This document shows, in pieces, positions 8,714 through 16,765 of a DNA stretch of 64,000 nucleotides; the first letter of the stretch is position 1; the number at the start of each line of letters is the position of its first letter. The position numbers and the translations under genes were made by a program. The notes beneath the pieces are model-generated. The model searched no databases, was not told where the DNA came from, and saw only the letters and a program-made list of their open reading frames with translations. Origin of the DNA: Stenotrophomonas indicatrix (lineage in GTDB: Bacteria; Pseudomonadota; Gammaproteobacteria; Xanthomonadales; Xanthomonadaceae); contig CP168152.1 of NCBI GenBank assembly GCA_041545745.1, forward strand, positions 2,664,001 through 2,728,000. Reading direction: 5' to 3'.

Positions 8714-9144
8714 GCGCTGTAGGCCTCGGCCTCGATCTCGAACAGCATTCCGTCCAACGCCAGCCGCGGCACCGGAATCAGCGTGCAGGTCGGTGCCGGG
8801 CGATTGGCCCAGCGTCGCCGCACCTGGCGGGCGATGATGCCCAGGCGATCGTCATCGTGGTCGACCACCAGGATCCGCAGTCGCGCAACATCGGTCAGAT
8901 CCGCGTGGGCCGAGCGCAGCGCGGTCTGCAGATTGTCCAGTGCCTGCGACACCTGCTCCTCGAAGCTGGGCGACAGGATTCCCTGGTCGTCTTCGCCGCC
9001 CTGCCCGGCGATATGGATCACACGCGCTGGCAGTCGCACCACCGCCACGTGCGAATATCCGTTGGCACTGGGATCGTGCAGGCCGGGAGGATCGAACAGA
9101 TCCAGCAGGCCATGACTGAAGTCCGGAGTGGTCAGCAGGTTCAT
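8710..9144 (-). CDS. RidA/YjgF/UK114 family protein
   Basis: 144 residues, a complete RidA domain. The family hydrolyses reactive 2-aminoacrylate and other enamine/imine by-products of PLP enzymes; some members act as chlorine-activated chaperones. Visible elements are VIHIAGQGG, the helix QVSQALDNLQTALRSAHADLTDV, and PAPTCTLIPVPRLALDGMLFEIEAEAYSA. In RidA proper the catalytic Arg sits in the PAR(S) stretch; here it reads RPAPTCTLI, so this looks like a Rid-like subgroup rather than canonical RidA. It is transcribed from a strong SoxR-type promoter, suggesting a redox-stress role. Its tail overlaps tonB on the opposite strand by 4 bp. Confidence 0.88.
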   Translation of the reverse strand: MNLLTTPDFSHGLLDLFDPPGLHDPSANGYSHVAVVRLPARVIHIAGQGGEDDQGILSPSFEEQVSQALDNLQTALRSAHADLTDVARLRILVVDHDDDRLGIIARQVRRRWANRPAPTCTLIPVPRLALDGMLFEIEAEAYSA

Positions 9145-9172
9145 ACTGCATGCCTCGTGGGGAATGCGAGGC

Positions 9173-9203
9173 AGTCTGCGACCTCAACTGCTGTTGAGGT
9201 CAA
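9173..9203 (-). promoter_or_regulatory. SoxR-type promoter of the ridA-like gene
   Basis: Read on the minus strand: -35 TTGACC (9203-9198), a 19 bp spacer, -10 CAGACT (9178-9173), start codon about 30 bp further. The spacer holds the 18 bp palindrome CCTCAACTGCTGTTGAGG (9182-9199), whose arms CCTCAA/TTGAGG are those of the SoxR box. The over-long 19 bp spacer is the hallmark of MerR/SoxR-activated promoters. Confidence 0.8.
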
Positions 9204-9258
9204 ACCCATTGCATGCAACAGAGCGGTCCACCGCGCGCAACGATCGGCAGCAACAACA

Positions 9259-10161
9259 TCACGTCCACGCCGGGTCCGCGGTGAAATCGATCGTCAGCCA
9301 GAACGTGCTGCCCCGCGCGTCCATCCTCACCGCGATCTCATCGCGCATCGCATCCACCTCGCCCACCGTGCCCAGCGGGGTCGACGGCAAGGTCAGGATG
9401 TGGATCTCGATGAACCGCATGCGCCCCATCTTCGCGACGTGGCTGGTGAAGCCGGCATAGCCATGTTCGGCCACGAACGCCTGCATCACCTGCTGCACGC
9501 GCTCGTCGAGGTCATCGGGTGCCACCTGCAGCACTTCCCGCATGGCCTTCCACGCACTACGCGCTGGCACCGGCAACACCGCCAGGCTGATCAACGCCAG
9601 CACGATCGAATCCAGATACGGCACCCAGTGGTGCCACTGCCCACCGTGCAGCGCCAGCGCCAACATGAACGCCAGCACCACCGCCAGGCTCATCAATCCA
9701 CCCAGCAGCCAGCCACGCACGTCCAGCCACAGCAATGCCGACTGCAACCTACGGGCACGCTGGGCCACGAACGCGGCCATGCCCAGGTTGCTGGCACTCA
9801 GCAGCGCCGCCCACCAGAGGGCGGGCCCGAATTTCACTTCGTGCCCGCCGGTGGTCAATCCAATGACCGCGTTGGCCAGCGCGTATACACAGGCCAGCGA
9901 CAGGATCACTCCTCCCAGCGCCTCGACCATCGGCTCCAGGTGCCAATAGCCGTACTGGAAGCGCGGGCTGTGTTCCCGCGCCACCAGCCGCAGCACCGAC
10001 AACGACACCAGAGTCAGGGCCACGTCGACCAGGCTGTAGATGCCATCGAACAGGATGGCCTGCGATCCCACCAGCAGACCACCGATGAAGCCGACCGCGC
10101 TGACCGCCACGGTGACCCCGATCGAGAACTTCAGGATGCGTTGCTCGCGCGCGGTATCCAT
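9259..10161 (-). CDS. Cation diffusion facilitator (CDF) family metal/proton antiporter
   Basis: 300 residues with about six membrane segments in the first 200: GVTVAVSAVGFIGGLLVG, ILFDGIYSLVDVALTLVSLSV (metal-site Asp pair), EALGGVILSLACVYALANAVIGL, ASNLGMAAFVA, LLGGLMSLAVVLAFMLALAL and IVLALISLAVLPV. A cytoplasmic domain follows (about 205-300). It should export a divalent cation such as Zn, Fe, Co or Mn against protons; the site is not diagnostic enough to choose. It starts 28 bp downstream of the decarboxylase stop on the same strand, so it may be read through from that operon. Confidence 0.88.
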   Translation of the reverse strand: MDTAREQRILKFSIGVTVAVSAVGFIGGLLVGSQAILFDGIYSLVDVALTLVSLSVLRLVAREHSPRFQYGYWHLEPMVEALGGVILSLACVYALANAVIGLTTGGHEVKFGPALWWAALLSASNLGMAAFVAQRARRLQSALLWLDVRGWLLGGLMSLAVVLAFMLALALHGGQWHHWVPYLDSIVLALISLAVLPVPARSAWKAMREVLQVAPDDLDERVQQVMQAFVAEHGYAGFTSHVAKMGRMRFIEIHILTLPSTPLGTVGEVDAMRDEIAVRMDARGSTFWLTIDFTADPAWT

Positions 10162-10189
10162 CGTTCGCCGAAGGGCCGACCGTACCGGC

Positions 10190-12478
10190 TCAGGCCTTCA
10201 GCACCTCCACCTTGTAGGACGGCACGTCGCCATCACGCTCGATGATAAGGCCATGCACGTCCGACTCGAAGCCCGGGAAGCGCGCGTTCTGCTCGCGGGC
10301 GATGCGCAGCGACTGGATGATCGGCTCGTCGCGGTCGCCGAAGCGCTCGCCCGGCATGATCGTCGGGATGCCCGGCGGGTACGGCACCAGCATCGTCGCA
10401 GCGATGCGGCCGCTGACCTGCTCGATGTCGACCCGCTCGATCTCGCCCTTCACAAGGTGGTTGTAGGCATCGGCCGGAGTCATCACCGGTGTCGGCAGGT
10501 CCACGTACATCTCACGCATCACCTTGGCCACCGCGAACTCCTGGTTGAACGCATGCAGTGCGTCACACAGGTCACGCAGGCCCCAACCGGCATAGGCATG
10601 GGGGTAGTCGGCAGCCAGCGACGGCAGCGCCTGGGTCAGCGGCGCGTTGAGGTCGTACAGCTCCTTGAACGCCATCAGTTCGGTAACCAGCGTGCTCCAC
10701 TTGCCCTTGGTGATGCCCATCGAGAACAGGAACAGCACCGAGTACAGGTTGGTCTTCTCCACGGTGATGCCACGGCCCCACAGGAACTTGCTCAGCACCG
10801 CAGCCGGGATGCCCTGCTTGCCCATGCTGCCGTCCATCGACAGGCCCGGGGTCAACAGGGTCACCTTGATCGGATCGATCAGCACATAGTCATCGACCAG
10901 GTTCTCGAACCCGTGCCAATGCGCATCGGGCTGCAGGTACCATTCCTCGCGCTTGGCGACCAGCGGCGCCGGCGTATCGCCCTTGTCCAGGCTGCGCTCG
11001 ACCTGGGTCGGCTGCCATACGCTGAACCACCAGTCATCGCGCCCCAGATCGTCGCGTACGTGCAGCATGGCCCGGCGGAAGGCAATCGCCTCGTCGTGCA
11101 TTTCCTGCACCAGCGAACGACCGGCATCGCCCTCCATCATCTTCGAGGCCACATCGCACGCTGCGATCACCCCGTAGTGCGGGCTGGTCGAGGTATGCAT
11201 CATGAAGGCCTCGTTGAAGCGCTCGGCATCCAGGTCGCGGCTGGCGGAATTGCGCACATGGATCATCGACGCCTGCGAGAACGCCGCCAGCAACTTGTGG
11301 GTGGAGTGCGTGGTGAAGATGATCGCATCCTGCTCACGCGGCTTGCCCTTGGCCATGCCGTAGTGGTTCTCGTAGAACGGATGGAACGCGGCATAGGCAT
11401 ACCAGGCTTCATCGAAATGCAGGAAGTCGACCGCGCTGCCGATCTCATCGGCGATCTTCTCGGCGTTGTAGCACAGGCCGTCGTAGGTCGAGTTGGTCAC
11501 CACCGCGATGCGCGGCTTGGAGCCGGCCCGGTAGGCCTGGCTGGCCAGCGGATTGGCGGCGATGCGCTGCTGCAGCGCTTCCGGGGTGAACTGGTCCAGG
11601 CTGATCGGGCCGATGATGCCGTGTGCGTTGCGGCTGGGCGTGAAATATACAGGCACCGCGCCGGTCATGATCAACGAATGCAGCAGCGACTTGTGGCAGT
11701 TGCGGTCGACGAACACCACGTCGCCGCGGGCCACGGTGCCGTGCCATACGATCTTGTTGGCCGTCGAGGTACCGTTGGTGACGAAGAAGGTGTGGTCGGC
11801 ACCGAAGTTGCGCGCGGCCTCGTCCTCGGCCTGCTTGATCGGGCCGGTGTGGTCCAGCAGCGAGCCCAGTTCCGGCACCGAAATCGACAGATCGCTGCGC
11901 AGCGTGTTCTCCCCATAGAACTGGTGGAAGGCGCGCCCGACCGGTGACTTGGTGAAAGCCACGCCGCCGGCATGGCCCGGCGTATGCCAGGAATAGTTCG
12001 ACTCGGCTGCATGATGGATCAGCGCCTTGAAGAACGGCGGCAGCAGGTTCTGCATGTAGTCTTCAGCCGCACGCATCACCTGCCGCGAGATGAAGCTCTT
12101 GGTGTCTTCGAACAGGAAGATGAAGCCGTGGATGTACTTGAGCAGCTTGCTCGGCACCTTCTCGATGGTGCGCCGCTCGCCGTACAGGAACACCGGCAGG
12201 TTGGCGCGGCGCGCACTCTGTTCGCGCAGGAAGGCGGTCAGGCGCTGGAACTCGCCTTCGACCTCCTCGCTGCCGTCGATCGAGATCAGCACCGCCGAAG
12301 CGGCCACGTAGGTACGGGCGCCGGCACGGGCATCGTCCAGGTTCAGGCCGCACAGCACGCGCTGGTCATTGCTGCGCAGCTCTTCCACCAGCGCACGGAT
12401 GAGGATGCCGCCGATGCGCGGCGAGTCGTAGTCACCGTCGATGACGATGACCGGATAATCCAGGGACTTGAAATACAC
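10190..12478 (-). CDS. Orn/Lys/Arg decarboxylase, probable inducible lysine decarboxylase (LdcA-like)
   Basis: 762 residues of the wing-domain class of acid-inducible decarboxylases, cytoplasmic and PLP-dependent. N-terminal wing domain 1-125, PLP core from about 150 (NYSWHTPGHAGGVAFTKSP), substrate/PLP loop FVTNGTSTANKIVWHG, LHFDEAWYAYAAFHPFY, Schiff-base Lys in ATHSTHKLLAAFSQAS-type context, C-terminal domain VPYPPGIPTIMPGERFGD. By recalled motifs it is closer to Pseudomonas LdcA than to E. coli AdiA, and S. maltophilia is lysine-decarboxylase positive; arginine is the alternative. The start is GTG 12478 behind AAGGAG. It lies 20 bp after the antiporter gene. Together they consume protons: decarboxylation inside, exchange of polyamine for amino acid. 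Confidence 0.88.
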   Translation of the reverse strand: MYFKSLDYPVIVIDGDYDSPRIGGILIRALVEELRSNDQRVLCGLNLDDARAGARTYVAASAVLISIDGSEEVEGEFQRLTAFLREQSARRANLPVFLYGERRTIEKVPSKLLKYIHGFIFLFEDTKSFISRQVMRAAEDYMQNLLPPFFKALIHHAAESNYSWHTPGHAGGVAFTKSPVGRAFHQFYGENTLRSDLSISVPELGSLLDHTGPIKQAEDEAARNFGADHTFFVTNGTSTANKIVWHGTVARGDVVFVDRNCHKSLLHSLIMTGAVPVYFTPSRNAHGIIGPISLDQFTPEALQQRIAANPLASQAYRAGSKPRIAVVTNSTYDGLCYNAEKIADEIGSAVDFLHFDEAWYAYAAFHPFYENHYGMAKGKPREQDAIIFTTHSTHKLLAAFSQASMIHVRNSASRDLDAERFNEAFMMHTSTSPHYGVIAACDVASKMMEGDAGRSLVQEMHDEAIAFRRAMLHVRDDLGRDDWWFSVWQPTQVERSLDKGDTPAPLVAKREEWYLQPDAHWHGFENLVDDYVLIDPIKVTLLTPGLSMDGSMGKQGIPAAVLSKFLWGRGITVEKTNLYSVLFLFSMGITKGKWSTLVTELMAFKELYDLNAPLTQALPSLAADYPHAYAGWGLRDLCDALHAFNQEFAVAKVMREMYVDLPTPVMTPADAYNHLVKGEIERVDIEQVSGRIAATMLVPYPPGIPTIMPGERFGDRDEPIIQSLRIAREQNARFPGFESDVHGLIIERDGDVPSYKVEVLKA

Positions 12479-12498
12479 GTTGATTCTCCTTGTCTAAC

Positions 12499-13851
12499 TC
12501 AGGAACGCTGGGCGCCGGACGAAATCGCCGCCGCCGCGCGGGACCGCTGCCGCTGCTGGCGACGCTCCTCGCTGAAGAAGGGATAGAACACGGTGATGAA
12601 CAGCACGAACAGGAAGGCGTACTGCACGATCGTTCCCGACGAGCCATAGATCGCCCACAGGCAGTACACGACCGTCAGGCTGGTCAGGGTCCAGAACGCA
12701 CCGGTGTGCACCAGCGTGTGCGAACGCTCCACCACGAAATAGCAGGCCACGCATGAGTAGATGTACGGCAACAGCGTCAGCACCACCGCCGCCGAGGTGA
12801 TCACGTCGAACTGGGCCGAGGCAGTCTTCGAGGTGGAGGTCACCAGCACCGCCAGAGTCATCAGCACCGCCACGATCAGCACGCCCTTGACCGGCACGTC
12901 GTCCTTGTTGGTCTTGCTGAAGATGCTCGGGAACAGGCCATCATCGGACGCTGCCTTGGCGCTCTGCGCGGTCAGCAGGATCCAGCCGCCCAGCGAGCCG
13001 GCAGCGCCGACGAAGGCACACAGGCTGACCACCGCACCACCCCAGCCACCGACGGCCTTGGCCGCTGCCAGTGCGAACGGTGCGTCGGAGGTCTGCAGTT
13101 CACCGTTAGGCACCATGCCCATGATCACCGACGAGCTGGCGATGTAGGCGATGGCGGCCAGGAACACACCGGCCAGAGTGGCGCGGGCGACGTTCTTCTC
13201 CGGGTTCTCGACCACGCCGGCGGTCACCGACGCCGATTCCACGCCGATGAACGCCCACAGGGTCAATGCCGCAGCACTGGAGATCGCGCCGAAGTTCGAT
13301 TCGCCGGACACGTTGTACGCGCCCTTGAAGATGTCGGCATCAAAGAAGAACCAGCCGAAGATGGCGATGCCCAGGATCGGCACCAGCGCGAAGCTGGTGG
13401 TGACCGTCTGCACGCGGCTGACGAATGCCGGGCCGATCATGTTGGCAAAGCTCAGCGCCCACACCAGGATCAGCACCGCGATGCAGCGCACCAGCGGCTC
13501 GGACAGGATCGGGAAGAAATAGCTGAAGTAACCCACCGCCGCGATCGGAATGGCAACGTTGCCGATCCAGTTGGCGAACCAGTAGATGGTGTTGGTCTGG
13601 AAGCCCATGTAAGGACCGAACCAATCGCGCGCATACGCATACGGGCCACCCGCCTTGGGCGCCAGCTTGCCGAGCTTGGCGAACACGAAGGCCAACAGCA
13701 GCGCACCGGCCGTGGTGATCAGCCAACCCCATATCGAGGCGGTACCGATCTTGGCCAGGCTGGAGGGCAGCAGGAACACCCCTGAGCCCATCATGTTGCC
13801 GGCGACGAGGAAGGTGGCTCCGACCACCCCGATTTTCTTTGCTTCTGCCAT
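12499..13851 (-). CDS. Basic amino acid:polyamine antiporter (APC family, AdiC/CadB-like)
   Basis: 450 residues, 12 predicted membrane helices in the inner membrane. The APC signature GNMMGSGVFLLPSSLAKIG lies in TM1, then GGPYAYARDWFGPYMGFQTN in TM3 and WAFIGVESASVTAGVVENPEKN in TM6, as in AdiC and CadB. It would import lysine (or arginine) in exchange for cadaverine (or agmatine) made by the decarboxylase encoded 20 bp downstream. The pair gives proton-consuming acid tolerance. The start ATG 13851 follows an AGGAG-like site. A short hairpin (13876-13892) separates it from the porin gene upstream. Confidence 0.92.
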   Translation of the reverse strand: MAEAKKIGVVGATFLVAGNMMGSGVFLLPSSLAKIGTASIWGWLITTAGALLLAFVFAKLGKLAPKAGGPYAYARDWFGPYMGFQTNTIYWFANWIGNVAIPIAAVGYFSYFFPILSEPLVRCIAVLILVWALSFANMIGPAFVSRVQTVTTSFALVPILGIAIFGWFFFDADIFKGAYNVSGESNFGAISSAAALTLWAFIGVESASVTAGVVENPEKNVARATLAGVFLAAIAYIASSSVIMGMVPNGELQTSDAPFALAAAKAVGGWGGAVVSLCAFVGAAGSLGGWILLTAQSAKAASDDGLFPSIFSKTNKDDVPVKGVLIVAVLMTLAVLVTSTSKTASAQFDVITSAAVVLTLLPYIYSCVACYFVVERSHTLVHTGAFWTLTSLTVVYCLWAIYGSSGTIVQYAFLFVLFITVFYPFFSEERRQQRQRSRAAAAISSGAQRS

Positions 13852-13929
13852 GACAATCTCCTGTACCTGGCATGGGCCCGGTGAACCCGGGCGTGGGGAA
13901 TGGCTACGCTGGCGTGCTGCCGCTGGCGC

Positions 13930-15372
13930 CTACTTGATGAAGTTGTATTGCAGGCTGCCCTGCACCCGGACCGTGTCGCCGCGCGCGCCACCCTGCTGCT
14001 GCAAGCGGCCGTACAGCAGCTCCATGCCCATCGTCCACGACGGTGCCGGACTCCAGATCAGGTTGAACACGCCGTAGCGGCTTTGCCGGAACGCATCGGT
14101 CGGCAGCGCTGCGTTGTGCTCCAAGGTCAGCTGGCCGTAGATCAGGTTCGAGCGCCACAGATCCGACCAGTAATGGGTGTAGCCGACGAAGCCACCGTGC
14201 AGGTCCAGCGCATCGATGCGTCCATCGGCCCCTACCACGGCATCCAGACCGGAGCCGGTGAGATCGGCGGTGTAGCGGCTCAGACCGCGACCGCCCAGCG
14301 CGCCGAACAGCAGCAGATCGCGTTCCCCCACCGAGGCCGAGCCACTGAGCTGCGCGCCACCGGCAACGACGCGGTCACGACGGGTATCGCCGTCGTAGGC
14401 CAGATTGCGCGCCACGACGCCCAGTTGCAGATGGCCCCAGTCGCGCTCCATGCGCGCGATGGCACTCACATCCGGCAGTCGATTGACCGCCGCCATCGCA
14501 TCGCTGGCGCCGGCCAGCTCGGTGTCCGGGTCTTCGGCGGCCAGCGTCAGGGTGTTGCCCTTGCCCAGCGCAAAGCTGTGATGGATACCGGCCACCAGCA
14601 GGTAGCCGGCGCCGCCGGGGCCAGCAAAATCCAGCGTGTCGGGCAGGCTGTCCGGATCCATGAAACTGGAATAGCCATAGCCTGCGTAGGTATTGCCCAG
14701 CTGGCCGTAGGCATGGCGCAGGCGGAATTCATAGCCATCGCTGCTGCCGAAGAAATCATTCTCCAGATAGAAGCGCAGGTTGCCGTGCGTGGTCGGTCGC
14801 CGCGCCTCGAAGCTGAAACGCGTCTGCTTGGCGTGGATATTGAAGTTCGAAACATCGCGATGGCTGCCGCCCACCGGCATCGACGAAGGAATGAACTGAT
14901 CCTCGTCCCCTGCCCCGCGCGAATCCGCAATCGCATCGAGCTTGGCATAGCCGCCAATGCGGATCACGGTGTCGGTGCCAGGAATGGCGAAGAAGCCTTT
15001 CAGATCCGGATCGGTGGGGCCGGCGGCGCTGTCTGGGCGCGAGGCTGCCGTTGAAGGATCGGCCACCGATTCACGCTGTGGCAGCACAGGCTGCGCGACG
15101 CCAGGTACCTGGGTGGGGTGAAGGCTGCCGCTGGTGGTTGGCACATTCAGTGTCGCCTGCGCTGCAGCGGGCATCGGCGGCGACGCGGCAACGGGAGCCG
15201 CAGCCGCATGCTCTTCGCGCCGTTCAAGCCGGTCCAGACGCTGCTGCATGCCTTCCAGCGTCTGTCGCATCGCGTCGATCTCGCGACGCAACGCCTGCGC
15301 ATCGTCCTGAGCATGCAGCGGCATCGCTGCCATCGCCGTCAGAAACCCCAGACTCAGTACCGCCAAGCGCAT
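13930..15372 (-). CDS. DcaP-like outer-membrane porin with N-terminal coiled coil
   Basis: 480 residues. Signal peptide 1-22 (MRLAVLSLGFLTAMAAMPLHA), then a short coiled coil (LRREIDAMRQTLEGMQQRLDRLERREE), a Pro/Ala linker, then a beta-barrel rich in alternating strands and ending VRVQGSLQYNFIK. DcaP-type porins are trimers held by the coiled coil and pass dicarboxylates or other small anions. It heads the antiporter-decarboxylase operon, 78 bp upstream of the antiporter, so it may supply substrate or release polyamine across the outer membrane. The ATG at 15372 follows GGGAGG; the open frame extends further upstream without a signal peptide. Confidence 0.85.
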   Translation of the reverse strand: MRLAVLSLGFLTAMAAMPLHAQDDAQALRREIDAMRQTLEGMQQRLDRLERREEHAAAAPVAASPPMPAAAQATLNVPTTSGSLHPTQVPGVAQPVLPQRESVADPSTAASRPDSAAGPTDPDLKGFFAIPGTDTVIRIGGYAKLDAIADSRGAGDEDQFIPSSMPVGGSHRDVSNFNIHAKQTRFSFEARRPTTHGNLRFYLENDFFGSSDGYEFRLRHAYGQLGNTYAGYGYSSFMDPDSLPDTLDFAGPGGAGYLLVAGIHHSFALGKGNTLTLAAEDPDTELAGASDAMAAVNRLPDVSAIARMERDWGHLQLGVVARNLAYDGDTRRDRVVAGGAQLSGSASVGERDLLLFGALGGRGLSRYTADLTGSGLDAVVGADGRIDALDLHGGFVGYTHYWSDLWRSNLIYGQLTLEHNAALPTDAFRQSRYGVFNLIWSPAPSWTMGMELLYGRLQQQGGARGDTVRVQGSLQYNFIK

Positions 15373-15838
15373 TGCATCCTCCCTGGACTGAAACTCCCGC
15401 TGTCCGGCCGGGAAGCACGCGAGCGCTGCCCCGACCTCAACGAGCCGTTGCTGGAAATGCAGGTACTTCGTGGACGACCGTCGCCAGCCTGGACGTTGCA
15501 GGCAACAGGGCAATGACACTGTCCCGATTGCCAACACTGCGCCGGAGTCGCTCCTACTGCAGCAGTGCTGCCGAAGGGGTGGCGACCGCAGGGGTCTGGG
15601 TAACAAGCGCTGGGTGAGAGTGTCGTGAATGGCATGCCGCGCACGCCCTCGCGAGGGCGTGACGTAGGCGGCATCCATCGCGCAGTGACGCTGTATTCCA
15701 TGCGCCAAGGCTAGTTCGATTGTCGTTTTTGGCCTTGATTGGAATCAAAGCAAAATGCTTGATGTCAGTCACTATTCAGACGTGACATCCGTTCGTGACC
15801 TGCGCAGCCCTCATCGCCGGAACTGTCGCAGAAAGCAA
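15373..15838. other. Leader region upstream of the porin-antiporter-decarboxylase operon
   Basis: 466 bp without a convincing gene on either strand. It holds the FNR-type site at 15735-15748 and, downstream of it on the minus strand, a possible -10 (TAGCCT, complement of 15708-15713). If transcription starts near 15702, the mRNA has a leader of roughly 330 nt before the porin, long enough for further control. No riboswitch family is recognised. Confidence 0.5.
15735..15748. promoter_or_regulatory. FNR/ANR-type binding site
   Basis: TTGATTGGAATCAA is a perfect 14 bp palindrome containing TTGAT-N4-ATCAA, the FNR/ANR consensus. It lies 363 bp upstream of the porin start. The possible -10 at 15708-15713 (minus strand) would place the site near -40, the normal activator position for FNR. 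This points to oxygen-limited induction of the acid-resistance operon. Confidence 0.65.
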
Positions 15839-15866
15839 CAGGCCCACACGTTGCCATGCGGGCCTG
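15839..15866 (-). terminator. Intrinsic terminator after dsbG
   Basis: CAGGCCC and GGGCCTG form a 7 bp GC-rich stem around a 14 nt loop. On the minus strand it is followed by TTGCTTTC. It sits 27 bp after the dsbG stop. Confidence 0.7.
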
Positions 15867-15892
15867 TCGCTCAGTACAGCATGTCGGGGGCC

Positions 15893-16735
15893 TCAGCGCG
15901 GGCCGAGTACCATCTGCAGATCGTTGCCCTGCGGAAGGCCGGCACGTCGCTGCACCTGGCCCTGCGCATCCTGGAACAGGATGCCAGGCGTACCCTGGAA
16001 GCCCATCTCCACCATCAGAACCTGGTTGGCGTCCAGTTTCGCTGCGATCTCCCGGCTGATGTTGGGCAGCGGCTTGATGCCACCACGATCAAACTGATGC
16101 TCGTTCTCCAGCAGTGCCGCACTGGGATCGTGTGCGGCCATGATCGCCGCCGCCTTGGCCGGACTGTCCTCACGGATCACGCCGACCATGATGTGGCGCA
16201 ACTGCACTTTTCCTGCGTCGACCCAAGGCCGTGCCGCCTCCCAGAATTTGTGACAGTAAGGACAGTTGGCATCACTGAAGGTGTACACCACGCGCGGCGC
16301 ATCGGCCTTGCCATCACGTACCCAGGCACTGGTCTCCAGTTTGCTCCACATCTTGGCCGACATCGGCGCGGCAACCAGCTTCTCCAGCGTCTCGGCTGCA
16401 ACTTCGTTGCCCTCGGCATCGAACAGGCTGCCCACCAGCACATGCTTGCCATCGGCGGTCACGTAAGCCGCCGCCGGCTGCTGGCCGCCAACCATGCCGG
16501 CAAAACCGCGCAGGCCACCCGGCGCGTCGAATTCGGAGACCACCTCGAAGCCATGCTTCTCGATGCCCTTCAAGACGGCCGGCAGCTCGCCCTTCTTGGC
16601 GGTTGCCGATGACGAAGCTGTTGCCGGCGCAGCGGCATCCTTGCCCGGCGGGGTCTGTGCCTGGCTGCAGGCAGCCAGCGCCAACATGGCCGGCAACATC
16701 AGCGTATGCGCGATGCGCGGGGAAATCGACAACAT
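15893..16735 (-). CDS. dsbG: Thiol:disulfide interchange protein DsbG-like lipoprotein
   Basis: 280 residues. A lipoprotein signal (LALAACS, Cys23) is followed by an Ala/Ser linker, a DsbC/DsbG N-terminal dimerisation region (about 50-120) and a thioredoxin fold (about 140-280) with active site CPYC in FSDANCPYCHKFWEA and the cis-Pro loop QGTPGILF. DsbG of E. coli (CPYC) protects single cysteines from sulfenylation; DsbC has CGYC, so DsbG is the better fit. A lipid anchor is not usual for E. coli DsbG. The next gene upstream encodes a membrane TlpA-type reductase that could supply its electrons. Confidence 0.87.
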   Translation of the reverse strand: MLSISPRIAHTLMLPAMLALAACSQAQTPPGKDAAAPATASSSATAKKGELPAVLKGIEKHGFEVVSEFDAPGGLRGFAGMVGGQQPAAAYVTADGKHVLVGSLFDAEGNEVAAETLEKLVAAPMSAKMWSKLETSAWVRDGKADAPRVVYTFSDANCPYCHKFWEAARPWVDAGKVQLRHIMVGVIREDSPAKAAAIMAAHDPSAALLENEHQFDRGGIKPLPNISREIAAKLDANQVLMVEMGFQGTPGILFQDAQGQVQRRAGLPQGNDLQMVLGPR

Positions 16736-16765
16736 GGAAACTCCGTAGTGGGATGCCAGCGCAGG

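Noticed and set aside
15373..15708. Longer N terminus for the porin (open frame reaching 15708)
   Set aside because: The extension is low-complexity and Arg/Cys-rich, hides the clear signal peptide starting at 15372, and lacks an RBS.
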